64,000 bases of DNA from Rhodoferax sp. (lineage in GTDB: Bacteria; Pseudomonadota; Gammaproteobacteria; Burkholderiales; Burkholderiaceae_C): contig NZ_JAQTXM010000005.1 of the NCBI RefSeq assembly GCF_028688795.1, forward strand, positions 124,001 to 188,000, in the 5' to 3' direction. Made by a program: the position numbers and the translations under genes. Below, one piece after another: positions 36,022 through 46,030 of the stretch. How positions within the stretch are numbered: position 1 is the stretch's first letter; the number at the start of each line of letters is the position of its first letter. Below the pieces are notes generated by a model. It searched no databases. It was not told where the DNA came from and saw only the letters and a list, made by a program, of their open reading frames with translations.

Positions 36022-36762
36022 ATGAATCTACTGGCCTTTGACACCAGCACCGAGCGCATGTCGATTGCGTTGCAATGCGGCTCGGGCGACACCGCCATGC
36101 TGTGGCAGCACGACGCGCCCGGTGGCGCGTTGACCTCTGCGCACCTGATTCCCGAAATTCAGCGCCTGATGGCGCAGGCTAATGTGGGTTTTGACGCCCT
36201 TGACGCCATTGTGTTTGGCGCCGGGCCGGGCTCGTTCACCGGCTTGCGCACGGCGTGTTCGGTGGCACAGGGGCTGGCCTTTGGCGCGTCTGTTCCGGTG
36301 TTGCCGGTGGACACCCTGCTGGCCGTGGCAGAAGACGCCCGCCAACAACTGGGCGCACCTGCCTGCCTGCATGTGACCGCCTTGCTGGATGCCCGCATGG
36401 ACGAGCTGTATGCTGCCAGCTATTATTTTGAGAGTGGTGTATGGACAGTTACCAAAGGCTACAGCCTCATTTCTCCTGAAGCTTTGGACGCCGATGGCAG
36501 CGCGGTTCTGGCGGGCAATGTGTTTGCCGCTTATGGCGCGCGTCTTGGTGTGCGCATTGGCAGCGCGGGTGGGCAGCGTGTGCCGGCCCTGCCCACGGCA
36601 GTTGCCCTGTTGCGGTTGGCGCCCCAACTGCTGGCAGCCGGTGCCGCCGTGCCTGCCGATCAGGCTTTGCCCACCTACATTCGCGACAAAGTGGCACAAA
36701 CCACGCTCGAACGCGCGGCCATCAAACTGGCCTTGGCAGCGAGCTTGAAGGCGCCGGAGTGA
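36022..36762 (+). CDS. tsaB: tRNA threonylcarbamoyladenosine biosynthesis protein TsaB
   Basis: A 246-residue ASKHA-fold protein that partners TsaD and TsaE in t6A37 formation. Motifs: LLAFDTSTERMSIAL, GAPGGALTSAHL-like DAPGGALTSAHLIPEIQRLM, and VFGAGPGSFTGLRTACSVAQ. ATG 36022 has a ribosome-binding site (GAGAGG). The segment SYYFESGVWTVTKGYSLI (residues about 133-151) lies over repeat R12. RimI follows 4 bases after the stop, the common tsaB-rimI pairing; the Sua5-type gene at 30054 supplies the first step of the pathway. Confidence 0.93.
   Translation: MNLLAFDTSTERMSIALQCGSGDTAMLWQHDAPGGALTSAHLIPEIQRLMAQANVGFDALDAIVFGAGPGSFTGLRTACSVAQGLAFGASVPVLPVDTLLAVAEDARQQLGAPACLHVTALLDARMDELYAASYYFESGVWTVTKGYSLISPEALDADGSAVLAGNVFAAYGARLGVRIGSAGGQRVPALPTAVALLRLAPQLLAAGAAVPADQALPTYIRDKVAQTTLERAAIKLALAASLKAPE
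36418..36474 (+). repeat. Interspersed repeat, copy R12 (inside tsaB, diverged)
   Basis: AGCTATTATTTTGAGAGTGG, TGTATGGACAGTTACCAAAG, GCTACAGCCTCATTTC. The left AGCTATT, the AAGGGCTACAGGC-like AAAGGCTACAGCC and the T-rich tail are in family order and spacing. Read in the same frame as R15 (KGYS versus EGYK). Confidence 0.5.
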
Positions 36763-36766
36763 CGCC

Positions 36767-37246
36767 ATGAACGCGTTACCCAAGCCCATCGAAGTCCGCT
36801 TTGCGCCCATCACCGAGGCGCAGCTTGAGGCCGTGGTGGCGCTAGAACACAGCGCCTACGCGCACCCCTGGCAGCGCCAGCATTTCACTGATTGCCTGGC
36901 CAGTGGTTACCAGGCCCAGATGCTGCTGGCAGGTGATCAGTTGCTGGGCTACTTTGTCGCCATGAAGGGCTTTGAAGAGGTGCATTTGCTCAACATCACC
37001 GTGGCACCTGCGCACCAACGCCAGGGCTGGGCACAAGTGATGCTGGACGCACTGGCGCTGTGGGCGCGTGGTCAGGGTGTGCAATGGCTTTGGCTGGAAG
37101 CGCGCTCGGGCAACACCCGTGCCATTCATGTTTACAAAGCGCACGGCTTTCGCACCGTGGGCACACGCCGCCAGTATTACCCGGCCACAGACGGCCAGCG
37201 CGAAGACGCGGTGGTGATGAGCCTGAAGCTGGTCGATGTGGTTTGA
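36767..37246 (+). CDS. rimI: Ribosomal protein bS18-alanine N-acetyltransferase
   Basis: A 159-residue GNAT acetyltransferase. It acetylates the N-terminal alanine of ribosomal protein S18. Motifs: VALEHSAYAHPWQRQHFTDC at the N-terminus, EVHLLNITVAPAHQRQGWAQ with the acetyl-CoA loop (the usual Q/RxxGxG/A), and WLEARSGNTRAIHVYKAHGF. Downstream of tsaB by 4 bases, and followed by the UDG-like gene after 15 bases; the three are probably one operon. Confidence 0.92.
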   Translation: MNALPKPIEVRFAPITEAQLEAVVALEHSAYAHPWQRQHFTDCLASGYQAQMLLAGDQLLGYFVAMKGFEEVHLLNITVAPAHQRQGWAQVMLDALALWARGQGVQWLWLEARSGNTRAIHVYKAHGFRTVGTRRQYYPATDGQREDAVVMSLKLVDVV

Positions 37247-37261
37247 AGTGAAAATCACCCC

Positions 37262-38191
37262 ATGAGCCTTGACCTGGATCCCCGCCAACGCGCCATGCTG
37301 CGCGAGATGGGCGTGCACGTCTGGCTGCCCGCCACCCCGGTGGTTGTTGCTGACGCTGCGAGTGTCCCAGTGGATCATTCTGAAGCTATAGAAAATATAG
37401 CTTCTTACGCAATAGAAACAAGGGCTACAGGCCAAAATGACTTAAAAGAACAGACTGCCTCCCGGCCGGCCGTACTGCCGCATGCCCTGGCACCGGTGGG
37501 TTTGCCAGCTGCAGTTTCAGTGCGCGCCGCCGGGCCAACCCAGGTCACCGCCTTGGTTGAAGGCATCGCCGCCCTAGACTGGCCCCAACTGACAGAAGCC
37601 GTGTCGCATTGCCAGGCCTGCGCCATGTGTCTGGGCCGGCGCGCGCCGGTGCTGGCCGCCCCGCCTGAATTCACGCCGTGCGACTGGATGGTAGTGGCTG
37701 ACCCGCCCGATGAGGTGCAGGAGCGCCTGGGTCAGCCCTTTGTGGAAGAGGCCGGTGTGCTGCTCGACAACATGCTGCGGGCCGTGGGTGTGACACGTTT
37801 TGCGCCAGATGCTGCGGCAGACAGCGCCCCCGCCACACGCGCCTACCTGACCCACGTGCTCAAGTGCCGCCCGGCCCTGGTGCGCGCGCCTGCTGCCACC
37901 GAGCTGGCCATGTGTGCCGGCTACCTGCGCCGCGAAATTGCCCTGACCCAGCCCAAAGTGATTCTGGCGATGGGCCGCTTTGCCATGCAGCTGTTGTTGA
38001 GTGAAACGCCGCCCGAGAGCGCCAAACTGCCGCTGGGCAAGCTGCGTGGCCAGGTTTGGCAATTTGCCGGAGTGCCGTTGGTGGTGACTTATCCGCCGTC
38101 TTATTTGCTGCGTTCAGGACAGGACAAAGGCAAGGCCTGGGCCGACCTGTGCCTGGCAATGGATGTGGCGCAGGGCAAGTTGCCCGCTTGA
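37262..38191 (+). CDS. Uracil-DNA glycosylase-like protein with [4Fe-4S] cysteines but altered active site
   Basis: A 309-residue protein related to family 4/5 UDGs. The cluster cysteines are kept: CQACAMC (C117, C120, C123) and C202 in LKCRPAL with C218 sixteen residues later in AMCAGYLRRE. The middle fits family order: LGQPFVEEAGVLLDNMLRA, then ALVRAPAATELAM, ILAMGRFAMQLL and KLRGQVWQF. But motif A, usually GEAPGxxED, is here ADPPDEVQE (146-154), and the C-terminal HP motif is TYPPSYLLR with Pro278 where His is expected. So glycosylase activity is doubtful, or the chemistry differs. A 110-residue N-terminal extension includes repeat R13 (residues about 41-59). Such a gene after rimI is common in Comamonadaceae. 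Confidence 0.75.
   Translation: MSLDLDPRQRAMLREMGVHVWLPATPVVVADAASVPVDHSEAIENIASYAIETRATGQNDLKEQTASRPAVLPHALAPVGLPAAVSVRAAGPTQVTALVEGIAALDWPQLTEAVSHCQACAMCLGRRAPVLAAPPEFTPCDWMVVADPPDEVQERLGQPFVEEAGVLLDNMLRAVGVTRFAPDAAADSAPATRAYLTHVLKCRPALVRAPAATELAMCAGYLRREIALTQPKVILAMGRFAMQLLLSETPPESAKLPLGKLRGQVWQFAGVPLVVTYPPSYLLRSGQDKGKAWADLCLAMDVAQGKLPA
37384..37438 (+). repeat. Interspersed repeat, copy R13 (in frame inside the UDG-like gene)
   Basis: A full copy in coding sequence: AGCTATAGAAAATATAGCTT, CTTACGCAATAGAAACAAGG, GCTACAGGCCAAAATG. AGCTAT / ATAGCT is a perfect inverted repeat. It encodes EAIENIASYAIETRATGQN within the poorly structured N-terminal extension; the stop codons the family usually carries in this frame are replaced by sense codons (ATAGAAACA). 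The best example of insertion into a gene. Confidence 0.85.
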
Positions 38192-38265
38192 GTCCGGCGG
38201 GTGAGGCAGCAGGATGTCATGAACACATGCATTTTGCATCTTGTGGGGTCGAGTTCAGTCGACCT

Positions 38266-38283
38266 GGCCCACTGAAGTGGGCC
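38266..38283. other. Perfect hairpin in the UDG-CDF gap
   Basis: GGCCCACT-GA-AGTGGGCC is a perfect 8-bp stem with a two-base loop between convergent genes. There is no T-run after it, so it may be a weak factor-independent or bidirectional terminator. The rest of the 129-base gap shows nothing else. Confidence 0.5.
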
Positions 38284-38320
38284 CTACAAAATCCGGTGCC
38301 CGGCTTGAAGCGGCTTGCGG

Positions 38321-39262
38321 TCAAACGACAGCGTGGTCCAAGTCCGGGCGTTTGTAAGGGTCAACGTGCGTCATCATGTTCAGCACGCGGTGGCGCTGCA
38401 TGACACGGGCGCGGGCCTCTACCGCAATGTCGTGACCCTGTTCGACGCTCAGGGTGGCAAGCACCTCCAGGTGGGCGTCCACCACAATCATGTCGCCCAT
38501 CTTGCGTGTGCGCACATCGTGCACGTTGCTGATGCCGGGGGTGTCCAGCAGGGTCTGTCGAATGGCAGCCACCTCGGCCTCGTCGACGGCGCGGTCCATC
38601 AGGTCATGAAGCGCGTCCCAGCCAAAGTTCCAGCCCATGCGGGTCACCATGAAACCCACCAGTGCAGCGGCAATCGGGTCAAGTATTGGGTAACCCATCA
38701 GGTTGCCGATGATGCCCACACCCACCACCAAGGATGACGCGGCGTCTGAGCGGGCGTGCCAGGCGTTGGCCACCAGCATGCTGCTTTTGACTTTTTTTGC
38801 CACCGCCAGCATATAGCGAAACAGCAGCTCCTTGGCAATCAATGCGCCACCCGCCACCCACAAGGCGGTGATGTGCACCGTGGCGATCGACTCGGGGTTT
38901 TGCAGCTTGCTGGCTGCCGACCACAACATGCCCAGACCCACCGCCAGCAGCAACAGGCCCAGCACCAGCGAGGCGGCAGTCTCAAAACGTTGATGGCCGT
39001 AAGGGTGGTCATCGTCTGCATCTTTCTGGCTGTGGTGGTTGGCAAACAGCACCACAAAGTCAGCCACCAAGTCTGACAGGGTATGGATGCCGTCGGCAAT
39101 CAGGCCCTGGGATTTGGACCAGACACCCACCACGATCTGGGCCACGCTCAGCACCAGATTGACCGCGACACTGACCCAAGTGGAGCGCGCCGCGGCGGCT
39201 GAACGTTCGGCGGGGGTGAAGACGCTGTCTTCTTCGTGTTCAGGAAATTCGTCAGAGCGCAT
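38321..39262 (-). CDS. Cation diffusion facilitator (CDF) metal transporter
   Basis: A 313-residue inner-membrane metal/proton antiporter. The N-terminal six helices include the metal site GLIADGIHTLSDLVADFVVL (helix II, HxxxD) and the typical NHHSQKDADDDHPYGHQRFE loop. The second metal helix is NAWHARSDAASSLVVGVGII. The cytoplasmic C-terminal domain contains GISNVHDVRTRKMGDMIVVD. Substrate is probably Zn, Fe or Mn; the D/H pattern of helix II (HxxxD with D in helix V) suggests a FieF-like role, but this is weak. Downstream of the small membrane protein gene on the same strand. Confidence 0.92.
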   Translation of the reverse strand: MRSDEFPEHEEDSVFTPAERSAAAARSTWVSVAVNLVLSVAQIVVGVWSKSQGLIADGIHTLSDLVADFVVLFANHHSQKDADDDHPYGHQRFETAASLVLGLLLLAVGLGMLWSAASKLQNPESIATVHITALWVAGGALIAKELLFRYMLAVAKKVKSSMLVANAWHARSDAASSLVVGVGIIGNLMGYPILDPIAAALVGFMVTRMGWNFGWDALHDLMDRAVDEAEVAAIRQTLLDTPGISNVHDVRTRKMGDMIVVDAHLEVLATLSVEQGHDIAVEARARVMQRHRVLNMMTHVDPYKRPDLDHAVV

Positions 39263-39313
39263 AGGTCAATCGGTCTAGGGAAAACCCCAAGTTTAGGCCA
39301 GTGGCAGCTTGGC

Positions 39314-39490
39314 TTAAACCTGTGGTTCAGCCACAGTGACCAGCGTGGGGCCTTGGGCGGCGCGCTCTTCGCCAGGGTGACCGCCCAAGCCGTAAGGGAT
39401 GGCCAGAAAAGCAAAAAAGCTCACGGCCATCAAGGTGGCAAAAACAACGGTCAGGTACTTGGTGATGAAGAGTTTCAGGTGTGAATTCAT
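39314..39490 (-). CDS. Small single-span membrane protein
   Basis: A 58-residue protein with one membrane helix (YLTVVFATLMAVSFFAFLAI) and a short soluble tail (PYGLGGHPGEERAAQGPTLV). ATG 39490 has a ribosome-binding site (AGAGG). It lies 51 bases before the CDF gene on the same strand, so it may be a small partner or a free-standing leader gene. I do not recognise a family. Confidence 0.5.
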   Translation of the reverse strand: MNSHLKLFITKYLTVVFATLMAVSFFAFLAIPYGLGGHPGEERAAQGPTLVTVAEPQV

Positions 39491-39610
39491 GGCGGGCCTC
39501 TTAGGTGTGTGTTGATTCGATGGCATGAATCATCGCGCCTGCGCCTTAAGACCGACTTAGCCAATGCTTAACGATTGCTTACGTGCGAACGTTGGGTCGG
39601 TGGCAACGCA

Positions 39611-41848
39611 TCACCACTGGTAGGCCCTGAGAACGGCATCAAATTCATCCAGCGCCTGATCAAATTGCGCCACTGAGCCAGCGCAATCGGGGTGTCCGGC
39701 ATGGTTTTCCACCGCTTGCGCCGCAGCGACGGCGCGTTCAGCAGCAAAAATGCCCACCATGCCTTTGAGTGCGTGGGCGGCGTGCTTCACGGCCTCGGCA
39801 TCACCCTGTGCCAGACCCAAGTGCAGGGCCTGGCGTTGCACCGGGCCATCGGCCAAATAAAGCGCCACCAGTTCGTCAAACAGCGCCTTGTTGTTGTCTA
39901 CGGTGTGGCGTAGCTGGGCAAAGTCAGCCACAGTCAGTGGGGATTCTGGCGCTTGGGCCAAGTGAATTTGTGGGGCGGCCTCAGTCCGCGGGCCGGGCAA
40001 ATGCGCGTCCAGCTCAAGCCATAAGGTGTCGACGTTGATCGGCTTGGACAGGTAGCCATCCATGCCATGGCTAAGGCACTCTTCACGTGCACCTTGCATG
40101 GCGTGCGCGGTGATGGCCACGATAGGGATGCGGGTGCCGCTGCCTTGTTCCAGCGTGCGAATGCGTTCAGTGGCTTCATAACCATTCATTTCGGGCATGT
40201 CGACGTCCATCAGAATGGCGTCAAAGCCCCCGGCTTGCCAGTGTGCCAGCGCTTTCAGGCCGTTGTTGGCCACGGTCACGCGGTGGCCCTGTTTTTCCAG
40301 CAGGATGGTGGCCACTTTTTGGTTCACGAGATTGTCTTCGGCCAGCAGCAGATTGAGCAGTCGTCGGGTTGCAGGCGTGTCGTCTGCCCGCACGGGCAAG
40401 CCTTTGAGTTGCCCGTTTTCCATGGGCTGTGCCAAGCTGGTGTCAGAACGCTCGGGCAGCGGCAACGCCAGTGTGAAATGAAAGGTGCTGCCCGTGCCCA
40501 CTTCGCTCTGAATTTGAAGCTTTCCACCCATCAGGGCCACCAGCTGGGTGGAAATGGTCAACCCCAGGCCGGTGCCACCATATTTGCGGGTGGTGCTGGT
40601 GTCGGCTTGTGAAAACGACTCAAAAATCGCTTCAAATTTATCGAGTGCAATGCCAATACCGGTGTCGCGCACGCTGAAGTACAAAAGAACCTGGCCGGGT
40701 GGGGCACCATCCTGGCAAGCCACCGTCACCTCAATTTCGCCACGCTCGGTGAATTTGATGGCGTTGCCAATCAGGTTGATGAGCACCTGGCGGAGGCGCC
40801 CAGGGTCGCCCAACACGCGCCCGGGCACATCGCCAGCCAGCTGCAGCAGCGATTTCAAGCCTTTTTGTTGGGTGCGCAGTGCCATTGATTTCAGCGTGTC
40901 GCCCAGCATTGCTTCCAACGAAAATTCGATCGGCTCGATGCCCATCTTGCCGGATTCGATCTTGGAAAAGTCCAGAACGTCGTTGATGATGGTGAGCAAG
41001 GCATCGGCGGACGCTTTGACCTGGCCCACATATTCCCGCTGTTCTTCGGTCAGGTTGGTGTCAAGCGCCAGGTCGCTCATGCCAATGATGCCGTTCATGG
41101 GGGTGCGAATTTCGTGGCTCATATTGGCCAGAAAATCACTTTTGGCCTGACTGGCAGCCTCGGCGCGAAGGCTGGTTTCGCGCAGGTCTTGGGAAAGCTT
41201 TTGAAGTGCCAGGCGCTCCAGTTCCTGACGTTTTTGCCGCCAGGCCAACGCCATGGCAGCCCCCAACAACATGATGAGCATGGTCAGCGTCAGCCAAATG
41301 ATAAGGTCGCTTTTTTTCAGTGAGCTTTGAACCTGGTGCTCCAGCAGATGTGAAACCTCGGCGTTAGCGGCCATGCTGAGCGCCTGTACGGCAGTACCGA
41401 TTTCCTTGAAGTCATCGAGCAGCCCAGCCAGCTCTGCCTGCTGCAGCGGTGTTTTGGCCATAACCGCTTCTGTGCGGCTGATCAAACTCTCCAGTCGGGG
41501 CATGACCGCGGTGAATTCCGTGCGGTTGGCCAGCACTGAAATATTGGGGCTGTCACGCAACAAGACGATGCGGCTGTTCAACAGGTCAGAGCGCAGGCTG
41601 AGCTCATCTGCGTCGGGTGCTGCGCGCCCGTTCGCGGCACTGTCAAGCACCTGGCGAAACCGTAAGAACTCTCTTTCAAGCTGAAACGTCAGCGCTGTGA
41701 TGGAGTCAGATCGTTGCTCAAAAGTTTGTTCAATGGCACGGCGTTGCGACACGGCGAACACCATCAAAACCGCCATGACCAAAGCCATGGCAGCGGTGCC
41801 TAGCGCCAACCAAAAAAGATAGCGCCGACTCTTGACGGCACCTTGCAT
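39611..41848 (-). CDS. Hybrid sensor histidine kinase (HisKA, HATPase, REC, Hpt), module 2
   Basis: A 745-residue inner-membrane kinase. Two membrane segments ([20 protein letters not shown] near 15-35; [19 protein letters not shown] near 185-205) enclose a helical periplasmic sensor. The phospho-acceptor box is [16 protein letters not shown], then the ATPase region ([20 protein letters not shown]), one receiver ([20 protein letters not shown]) and an Hpt domain ([14 protein letters not shown]). The kinase core and receiver are closely similar to those of the kinase at 42464, so the two arose by duplication; this copy lacks the first receiver. It starts 7 bases after the gene for a small exported protein, its probable sensor partner. 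Confidence 0.9.
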   Translation of the reverse strand: MQGAVKSRRYLFWLALGTAAMALVMAVLMVFAVSQRRAIEQTFEQRSDSITALTFQLEREFLRFRQVLDSAANGRAAPDADELSLRSDLLNSRIVLLRDSPNISVLANRTEFTAVMPRLESLISRTEAVMAKTPLQQAELAGLLDDFKEIGTAVQALSMAANAEVSHLLEHQVQSSLKKSDLIIWLTLTMLIMLLGAAMALAWRQKRQELERLALQKLSQDLRETSLRAEAASQAKSDFLANMSHEIRTPMNGIIGMSDLALDTNLTEEQREYVGQVKASADALLTIINDVLDFSKIESGKMGIEPIEFSLEAMLGDTLKSMALRTQQKGLKSLLQLAGDVPGRVLGDPGRLRQVLINLIGNAIKFTERGEIEVTVACQDGAPPGQVLLYFSVRDTGIGIALDKFEAIFESFSQADTSTTRKYGGTGLGLTISTQLVALMGGKLQIQSEVGTGSTFHFTLALPLPERSDTSLAQPMENGQLKGLPVRADDTPATRRLLNLLLAEDNLVNQKVATILLEKQGHRVTVANNGLKALAHWQAGGFDAILMDVDMPEMNGYEATERIRTLEQGSGTRIPIVAITAHAMQGAREECLSHGMDGYLSKPINVDTLWLELDAHLPGPRTEAAPQIHLAQAPESPLTVADFAQLRHTVDNNKALFDELVALYLADGPVQRQALHLGLAQGDAEAVKHAAHALKGMVGIFAAERAVAAAQAVENHAGHPDCAGSVAQFDQALDEFDAVLRAYQW

Positions 41849-41855
41849 GGCGGGC

Positions 41856-42359
41856 TTACTCGATTGTCATGGATTTCAGTTGCCAGGCTGATCGCTCGTA
41901 GTAAACCGTGGAACGCAATTCGGCCTTGGTGTCAAACGGGTAAACAATGAACAACGGGCCTTTGGTCTTGACCGGAATCACTTCGTCATTCATTTTGTGG
42001 GCCACGATGACATCAAATTTTTGGGCGTCATCCAGCGGAATGCTGGTTTGGTAGTCGTTCAGCGCAGCGGCCTTGATGATGGTGCCAGTCGCCTTGGCTG
42101 CGGCGAGCACATCGCGCAACAAGGGGCCGGTAAATTTGATGGGTTTTTTGTCCCAAGGTGTCATGGTGGTAAATGTTTGCTGTGGCAGTTTTTCCAGCAT
42201 GGCGAGGTCAAACGCTGCAGCGTTGGCCGTATTTTTTTCAGCAACTTTGCCCGAGATGGACAAAATGATTTTGCCGGTGGCAGGCTGCAAGGCGAAGGCT
42301 GGCAGGTGCAAGGCCAACGAGGCAACACACAGGGTCATTACATGGGCAATAGATTTCAT
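41856..42359 (-). CDS. Exported SUOX-fold (oxidoreductase molybdopterin-binding-like) small protein
   Basis: A 167-residue protein with a signal peptide ([19 protein letters not shown]). The mature part resembles the small molybdopterin-oxidoreductase-like domain: [51 protein letters not shown], and PLFIVYPFD. The mature protein has no cysteine, so the usual Moco-Mo ligand is missing; it more likely binds a small ligand than catalyses. It is encoded 7 bases before the hybrid kinase at 39611, and such proteins are often found by hybrid kinases. Inferred to sense or deliver a periplasmic signal. ATG 42359 is chosen because a signal peptide follows at once. Confidence 0.7.
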   Translation of the reverse strand: MKSIAHVMTLCVASLALHLPAFALQPATGKIILSISGKVAEKNTANAAAFDLAMLEKLPQQTFTTMTPWDKKPIKFTGPLLRDVLAAAKATGTIIKAAALNDYQTSIPLDDAQKFDVIVAHKMNDEVIPVKTKGPLFIVYPFDTKAELRSTVYYERSAWQLKSMTIE

Positions 42360-42463
42360 TGGATCTCGATGTAAAAAGTAAGTGGCAAAAGTGTTGAAAA
42401 TTGCAGCTTGCAAGTCTAATTCATTGCCATGAAGTGGCCGCTTGTAGTGACTTGTTTGCGCCG

Positions 42464-45133
42464 TCACCAGACATACGCATGCAGCTTGGCAGTCAATTCA
42501 TCCAAGGCCTGATCAAGTTGCCGCACCGCGCTGGCACAGTCGGCTTGGTCTGCGCGCTTTTCCACCTCTTGCGCCGCGGCCAGGGCGCGCTGCGCGAAAA
42601 ATATACCCACCATGCCCTTGAGCGCGTGGGCGCTGCGTTTGACGGTATCCGCATCGCCTTGGTCCAGGGCGGCGTGCAGTTGCGCGCGTTTCGCTGGTGC
42701 GTCGGTTTGGTAGAGCGCGACCAGTTCATTGAACAGTTCCTGGTCGTTGTCGATGGTTTCACGAAGCTGCTCAAAGTCTGCCACCACCAGCGCGCTGAGG
42801 TCGTGCCGGGCGTCCGGACTGGGCTGGGCGGCCGCGTGGCTTGCTGTACCAACGCGCGGTGCCATGAGCGCATCCAACTCAAGCCACAGGGCGTCGATGT
42901 CGATTGGCTTGGACAAGTAGCCGTCCATGCCGTGATCCAGGCAGGTTTGGCGTGCGCCCTGCAGAGCGTGGGCGGTCATGGCCACAACGGGAATGCGTGA
43001 GCCGCTGACCTGTTCCAGCGCGCGAATGCGTTCGGTGGCCTCGTAGCCGTTCATTTGCGGCATGTCCACGTCCATCAAAATGGCATCAAACGCGCCAGTT
43101 TGCCAATGCGCCACCGCCTCCAGTCCATCATTGGCTACAGTCACGCTGTGGCCTTGCTTTTGTAGCAAAACCGTCGCCAGTCTTTGGTTGACGAGGTTGT
43201 CTTCTGCCACCAGAAGATTGAGTTTGTGGCGGGTTTCCTGCAATGAATGTTGGGTGATCAGGGGGGCAGGCCCCAGCAGAGGCTCACCCAGCGCGGTCAT
43301 GATGGCGTCCAGCAGATCAGACTGGGAAACGGGTTTATACAAGTAACTTGCCACGCCCAGTTGTTTGCAGCGTTCGCCATCGCCGCGTTGGCCTTGCGAG
43401 GTCAGCATCATGACGGTGGTGGTTTTTGGGGGCAGTTGTGCACGCATCTGCTCGGCCAGCTCAAAGCCGTCCATGCCGGGCATTTGCACGTCCAGCAGTG
43501 CCAGCGCATAGGGCTTGCCGGCGTCAGTTGCGCGGCGCAACTCGACTAGAGCAGATGCACCATCAGCGACCGTGGTTGGGCACATCTTCCAGTTGGTCAA
43601 CATGTCACACAGCAGGCGTCGGTTGGTGTGGTTGTCGTCCACTACCAGCACTGGTAGGCCTTTGATTCGGCCTGTTTTTTGGTAGCTGGCCAAGGCATTG
43701 CCGGAACGCGTGGGCAGGTCCAGCGTGAAGTAAAACGTGCTGCCCGCACCCACGGCGCTTTGCAATTGGATTTGCCCGCCCATCAAGTTCACCAGTTGGC
43801 TGGAGATGGTCAACCCCAGGCCAGTGCCGCCATATTTGCGAGTGGTGCTGGTGTCGGCCTGTGAAAACGAGTCAAAGATGGCTTCAAACTTTTCGGGTGC
43901 GATACCAATACCGGTGTCACGCACGCCAAAGCGCAAGCGGGCCTGGCCTTGCGGGGCCCCTTCCTGGGTTTGTACCGAGACCTCGATTTCACCGCGCTCG
44001 GTGAACTTGATGGCGTTACCCACCAGGTTGATGATGATCTGGCGAATGCGCCCGGGGTCGCCCAAGACGCGGTCGGGTACATCAGGGGCCACACGTAGCA
44101 GCAGCTCAAGCCCTTTTTGATGCGCCCGCAAGGCCTGGGATTTCATGGTGTCGCGCAGCATCACTTCCAGTGAAAACTCGATCACTTCCACGTTCAGCTT
44201 TCCGGACTCGATTTTGGAGAAGTCCAGAATGTCATTGATGATGGTCAGCAAGGCGTCGGCGGATGTCTTGACCAAGCCAATGTACTCGCGCTGTTCGGCG
44301 TTCAGGTCGGTGTCAAGCGCCAGGTTGGTCATGCCAATGATGCCGTTCATGGGGGTGCGGATTTCATGGCTCATATTGGCCAGAAAATCACTTTTGACCC
44401 GAGCCATTTGTTCGGCCGCCTCTTTGGCTGCCATCAGTTCCAGCACGCGCTCGTTGGTGGCGCGCGACATGGCGTTAAATGCAGCTCCCAGTTTGCCAAG
44501 CTCGTCATCGCCTTCCTTGACGGGTGCCGGGCTCAGGTTGCCTGCAGCCACTTGCTGGCTGGCGCGCGTCAGGTCTGCCAGGTGGCGCGTCATCCACCAC
44601 ACCAACGCCGTCAACACCAAAAATGACAACAGCAGTTCGCCAAGGGCGATGAGCACACCTTGCGTGAGCAGGCTTTTTTGGGCCAACAGAATGTGTGACA
44701 GGTCCAGACCAAAATGGAGTGTGCCCAGGGGCTGTCCGTGGATGCCGATCGGTTTGCTGACAGCGTAGTCGGACTTGCCGTTTTGGCCGATCAGTGCCAG
44801 GCTATCGTCAGGTTTGGGTAAAGCCTGGCCACTTGCCAAACCACTGCTGGCCATGATGTGGCCTTGCAGGTTGGTCACGGCCAGGTAGCCCACCCCATTT
44901 TCGCTGCGGCTCTCGTCCAGCACAGACTGCACGGTGGCATAGTCGCGCTGGGCCAACGGCGCCACCAACGCTGCTGTGAGCACCGGGGTGATTTGCGCTG
45001 CATGTTGTGCCAGTTGCTCAGTCATGTAGTTGTGCATCAGGCGCGAACTGTTGGACACCAGCACCGTCAGCATCACGGCTTCAATCAACAGCGCCACCAG
45101 CAGCAGCCGGGCACGCACAGAGCGCTGAAACAT
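42464..45133 (-). CDS. Hybrid sensor histidine kinase (HAMP, HisKA, HATPase, two REC, Hpt), module 1
   Basis: About 890 residues. The first membrane segment is [18 protein letters not shown]; the second, near residues 160-180, is [20 protein letters not shown]. The periplasmic domain ([20 protein letters not shown]) looks like a single Cache/PAS fold. Then come [20 protein letters not shown], the ATPase ([20 protein letters not shown]), receiver 1 ([14 protein letters not shown], phospho-Asp in [13 protein letters not shown]), receiver 2 ([20 protein letters not shown]) and Hpt ([13 protein letters not shown]). A GTG at 45139 overlaps the stop of the PhnD-like gene; the ATG 45133 is 2 bases after that stop. 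Likely a coupled sensor pair. Paralogue of the kinase at 39611. Confidence 0.9.
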   Translation of the reverse strand: MFQRSVRARLLLVALLIEAVMLTVLVSNSSRLMHNYMTEQLAQHAAQITPVLTAALVAPLAQRDYATVQSVLDESRSENGVGYLAVTNLQGHIMASSGLASGQALPKPDDSLALIGQNGKSDYAVSKPIGIHGQPLGTLHFGLDLSHILLAQKSLLTQGVLIALGELLLSFLVLTALVWWMTRHLADLTRASQQVAAGNLSPAPVKEGDDELGKLGAAFNAMSRATNERVLELMAAKEAAEQMARVKSDFLANMSHEIRTPMNGIIGMTNLALDTDLNAEQREYIGLVKTSADALLTIINDILDFSKIESGKLNVEVIEFSLEVMLRDTMKSQALRAHQKGLELLLRVAPDVPDRVLGDPGRIRQIIINLVGNAIKFTERGEIEVSVQTQEGAPQGQARLRFGVRDTGIGIAPEKFEAIFDSFSQADTSTTRKYGGTGLGLTISSQLVNLMGGQIQLQSAVGAGSTFYFTLDLPTRSGNALASYQKTGRIKGLPVLVVDDNHTNRRLLCDMLTNWKMCPTTVADGASALVELRRATDAGKPYALALLDVQMPGMDGFELAEQMRAQLPPKTTTVMMLTSQGQRGDGERCKQLGVASYLYKPVSQSDLLDAIMTALGEPLLGPAPLITQHSLQETRHKLNLLVAEDNLVNQRLATVLLQKQGHSVTVANDGLEAVAHWQTGAFDAILMDVDMPQMNGYEATERIRALEQVSGSRIPVVAMTAHALQGARQTCLDHGMDGYLSKPIDIDALWLELDALMAPRVGTASHAAAQPSPDARHDLSALVVADFEQLRETIDNDQELFNELVALYQTDAPAKRAQLHAALDQGDADTVKRSAHALKGMVGIFFAQRALAAAQEVEKRADQADCASAVRQLDQALDELTAKLHAYVW

Positions 45134-45135
45134 GA

Positions 45136-45966
45136 TCACTTCAGGGTTGCGCGAACTTCAGACGCGTAAGGGTCCATGGCGTCGAGTTCTTTGGGTTTGA
45201 GTGCGCGGTAGCCATCGAGTTTGTACCTGGCAAAGTAAGTTTTGCCGGCCTCGCTTTGGGCAAAACTTTGCAGTGCAGCCTCAAGCGCCGGTTTGCGTGC
45301 CAGTTGCTGGCGGTTGAGGACATAAACCCGCCCGGCCATGGGCTCGCTGATGACCAGAAAGCGCAGCTGCGCCTGCAAATCTCGTGGCAGGCTTTGGTAA
45401 TTGGCCATTGACGTAAATCCGGCAGCGGCCTGGCCTTCTAGCACCAGATGCACCACACTGTCTGAGGCACTGACGTAACGCAGTGGCTGACTCAAACTGT
45501 TTTTCTTGAGCCAGTGCTGGCCCCACAATGTGACGAGTGAAGTGGGCGACAAGCCCAGCACAGGCTTGTCTTTGAGGTCTTCGGGCCGACGAATCGGTCC
45601 GTTGCCTGCCACCAGTGCCACGGCTCGAAATTCAGCGCTGTAGGTCAGCAGCGGGGTGTAATTGGCATCAAGCTGCGCCAATCTGGCTTGGTGGCCGGTG
45701 GTCACTGCCAGGTCGTAGTCCTGGTGCATCAGACGCTGGGCAAACTCGGTAAAGTCAGGCGCTGTGACCACTTCCACCGGCACGCCCAGTGCTTTTTCAA
45801 GGTGCAGACGCAGGGGCTGGTACATCTCCAAAATAACGCGGGCGCTGGTGTGCGGCGCAATCCCCAGCCGAAACGGTTGTTGTTGCACTGGTTGTGCTTG
45901 TACCTGGAGGGTAAACAGCAGCGCGCTGACCATGAATAAACGACGAGAACTTGAAGGTGTGTGCAT
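45136..45966 (-). CDS. PhnD-like periplasmic substrate-binding protein
   Basis: A 276-residue exported protein of the phosphate/phosphonate-binding (PhnD/SBP_bac_3-like) fold. A signal peptide ([18 protein letters not shown]) precedes [20 protein letters not shown] and [20 protein letters not shown], the typical start of these proteins. Others: [20 protein letters not shown] and the hinge [11 protein letters not shown]. There is no ABC permease or ATPase nearby; instead a hybrid kinase gene follows with overlapping start and stop. I infer a sensory input rather than transport. The ligand is unknown; it may be an anion or an oxidised organic. Confidence 0.8.
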   Translation of the reverse strand: MHTPSSSRRLFMVSALLFTLQVQAQPVQQQPFRLGIAPHTSARVILEMYQPLRLHLEKALGVPVEVVTAPDFTEFAQRLMHQDYDLAVTTGHQARLAQLDANYTPLLTYSAEFRAVALVAGNGPIRRPEDLKDKPVLGLSPTSLVTLWGQHWLKKNSLSQPLRYVSASDSVVHLVLEGQAAAGFTSMANYQSLPRDLQAQLRFLVISEPMAGRVYVLNRQQLARKPALEAALQSFAQSEAGKTYFARYKLDGYRALKPKELDAMDPYASEVRATLK

Positions 45967-46030
45967 GGGAGTGAAGCCTAGTGTGGTGGTGACGTTTGGC
46001 TGCCCTGGCAATTGCCGCAGGCGCTGTGTT

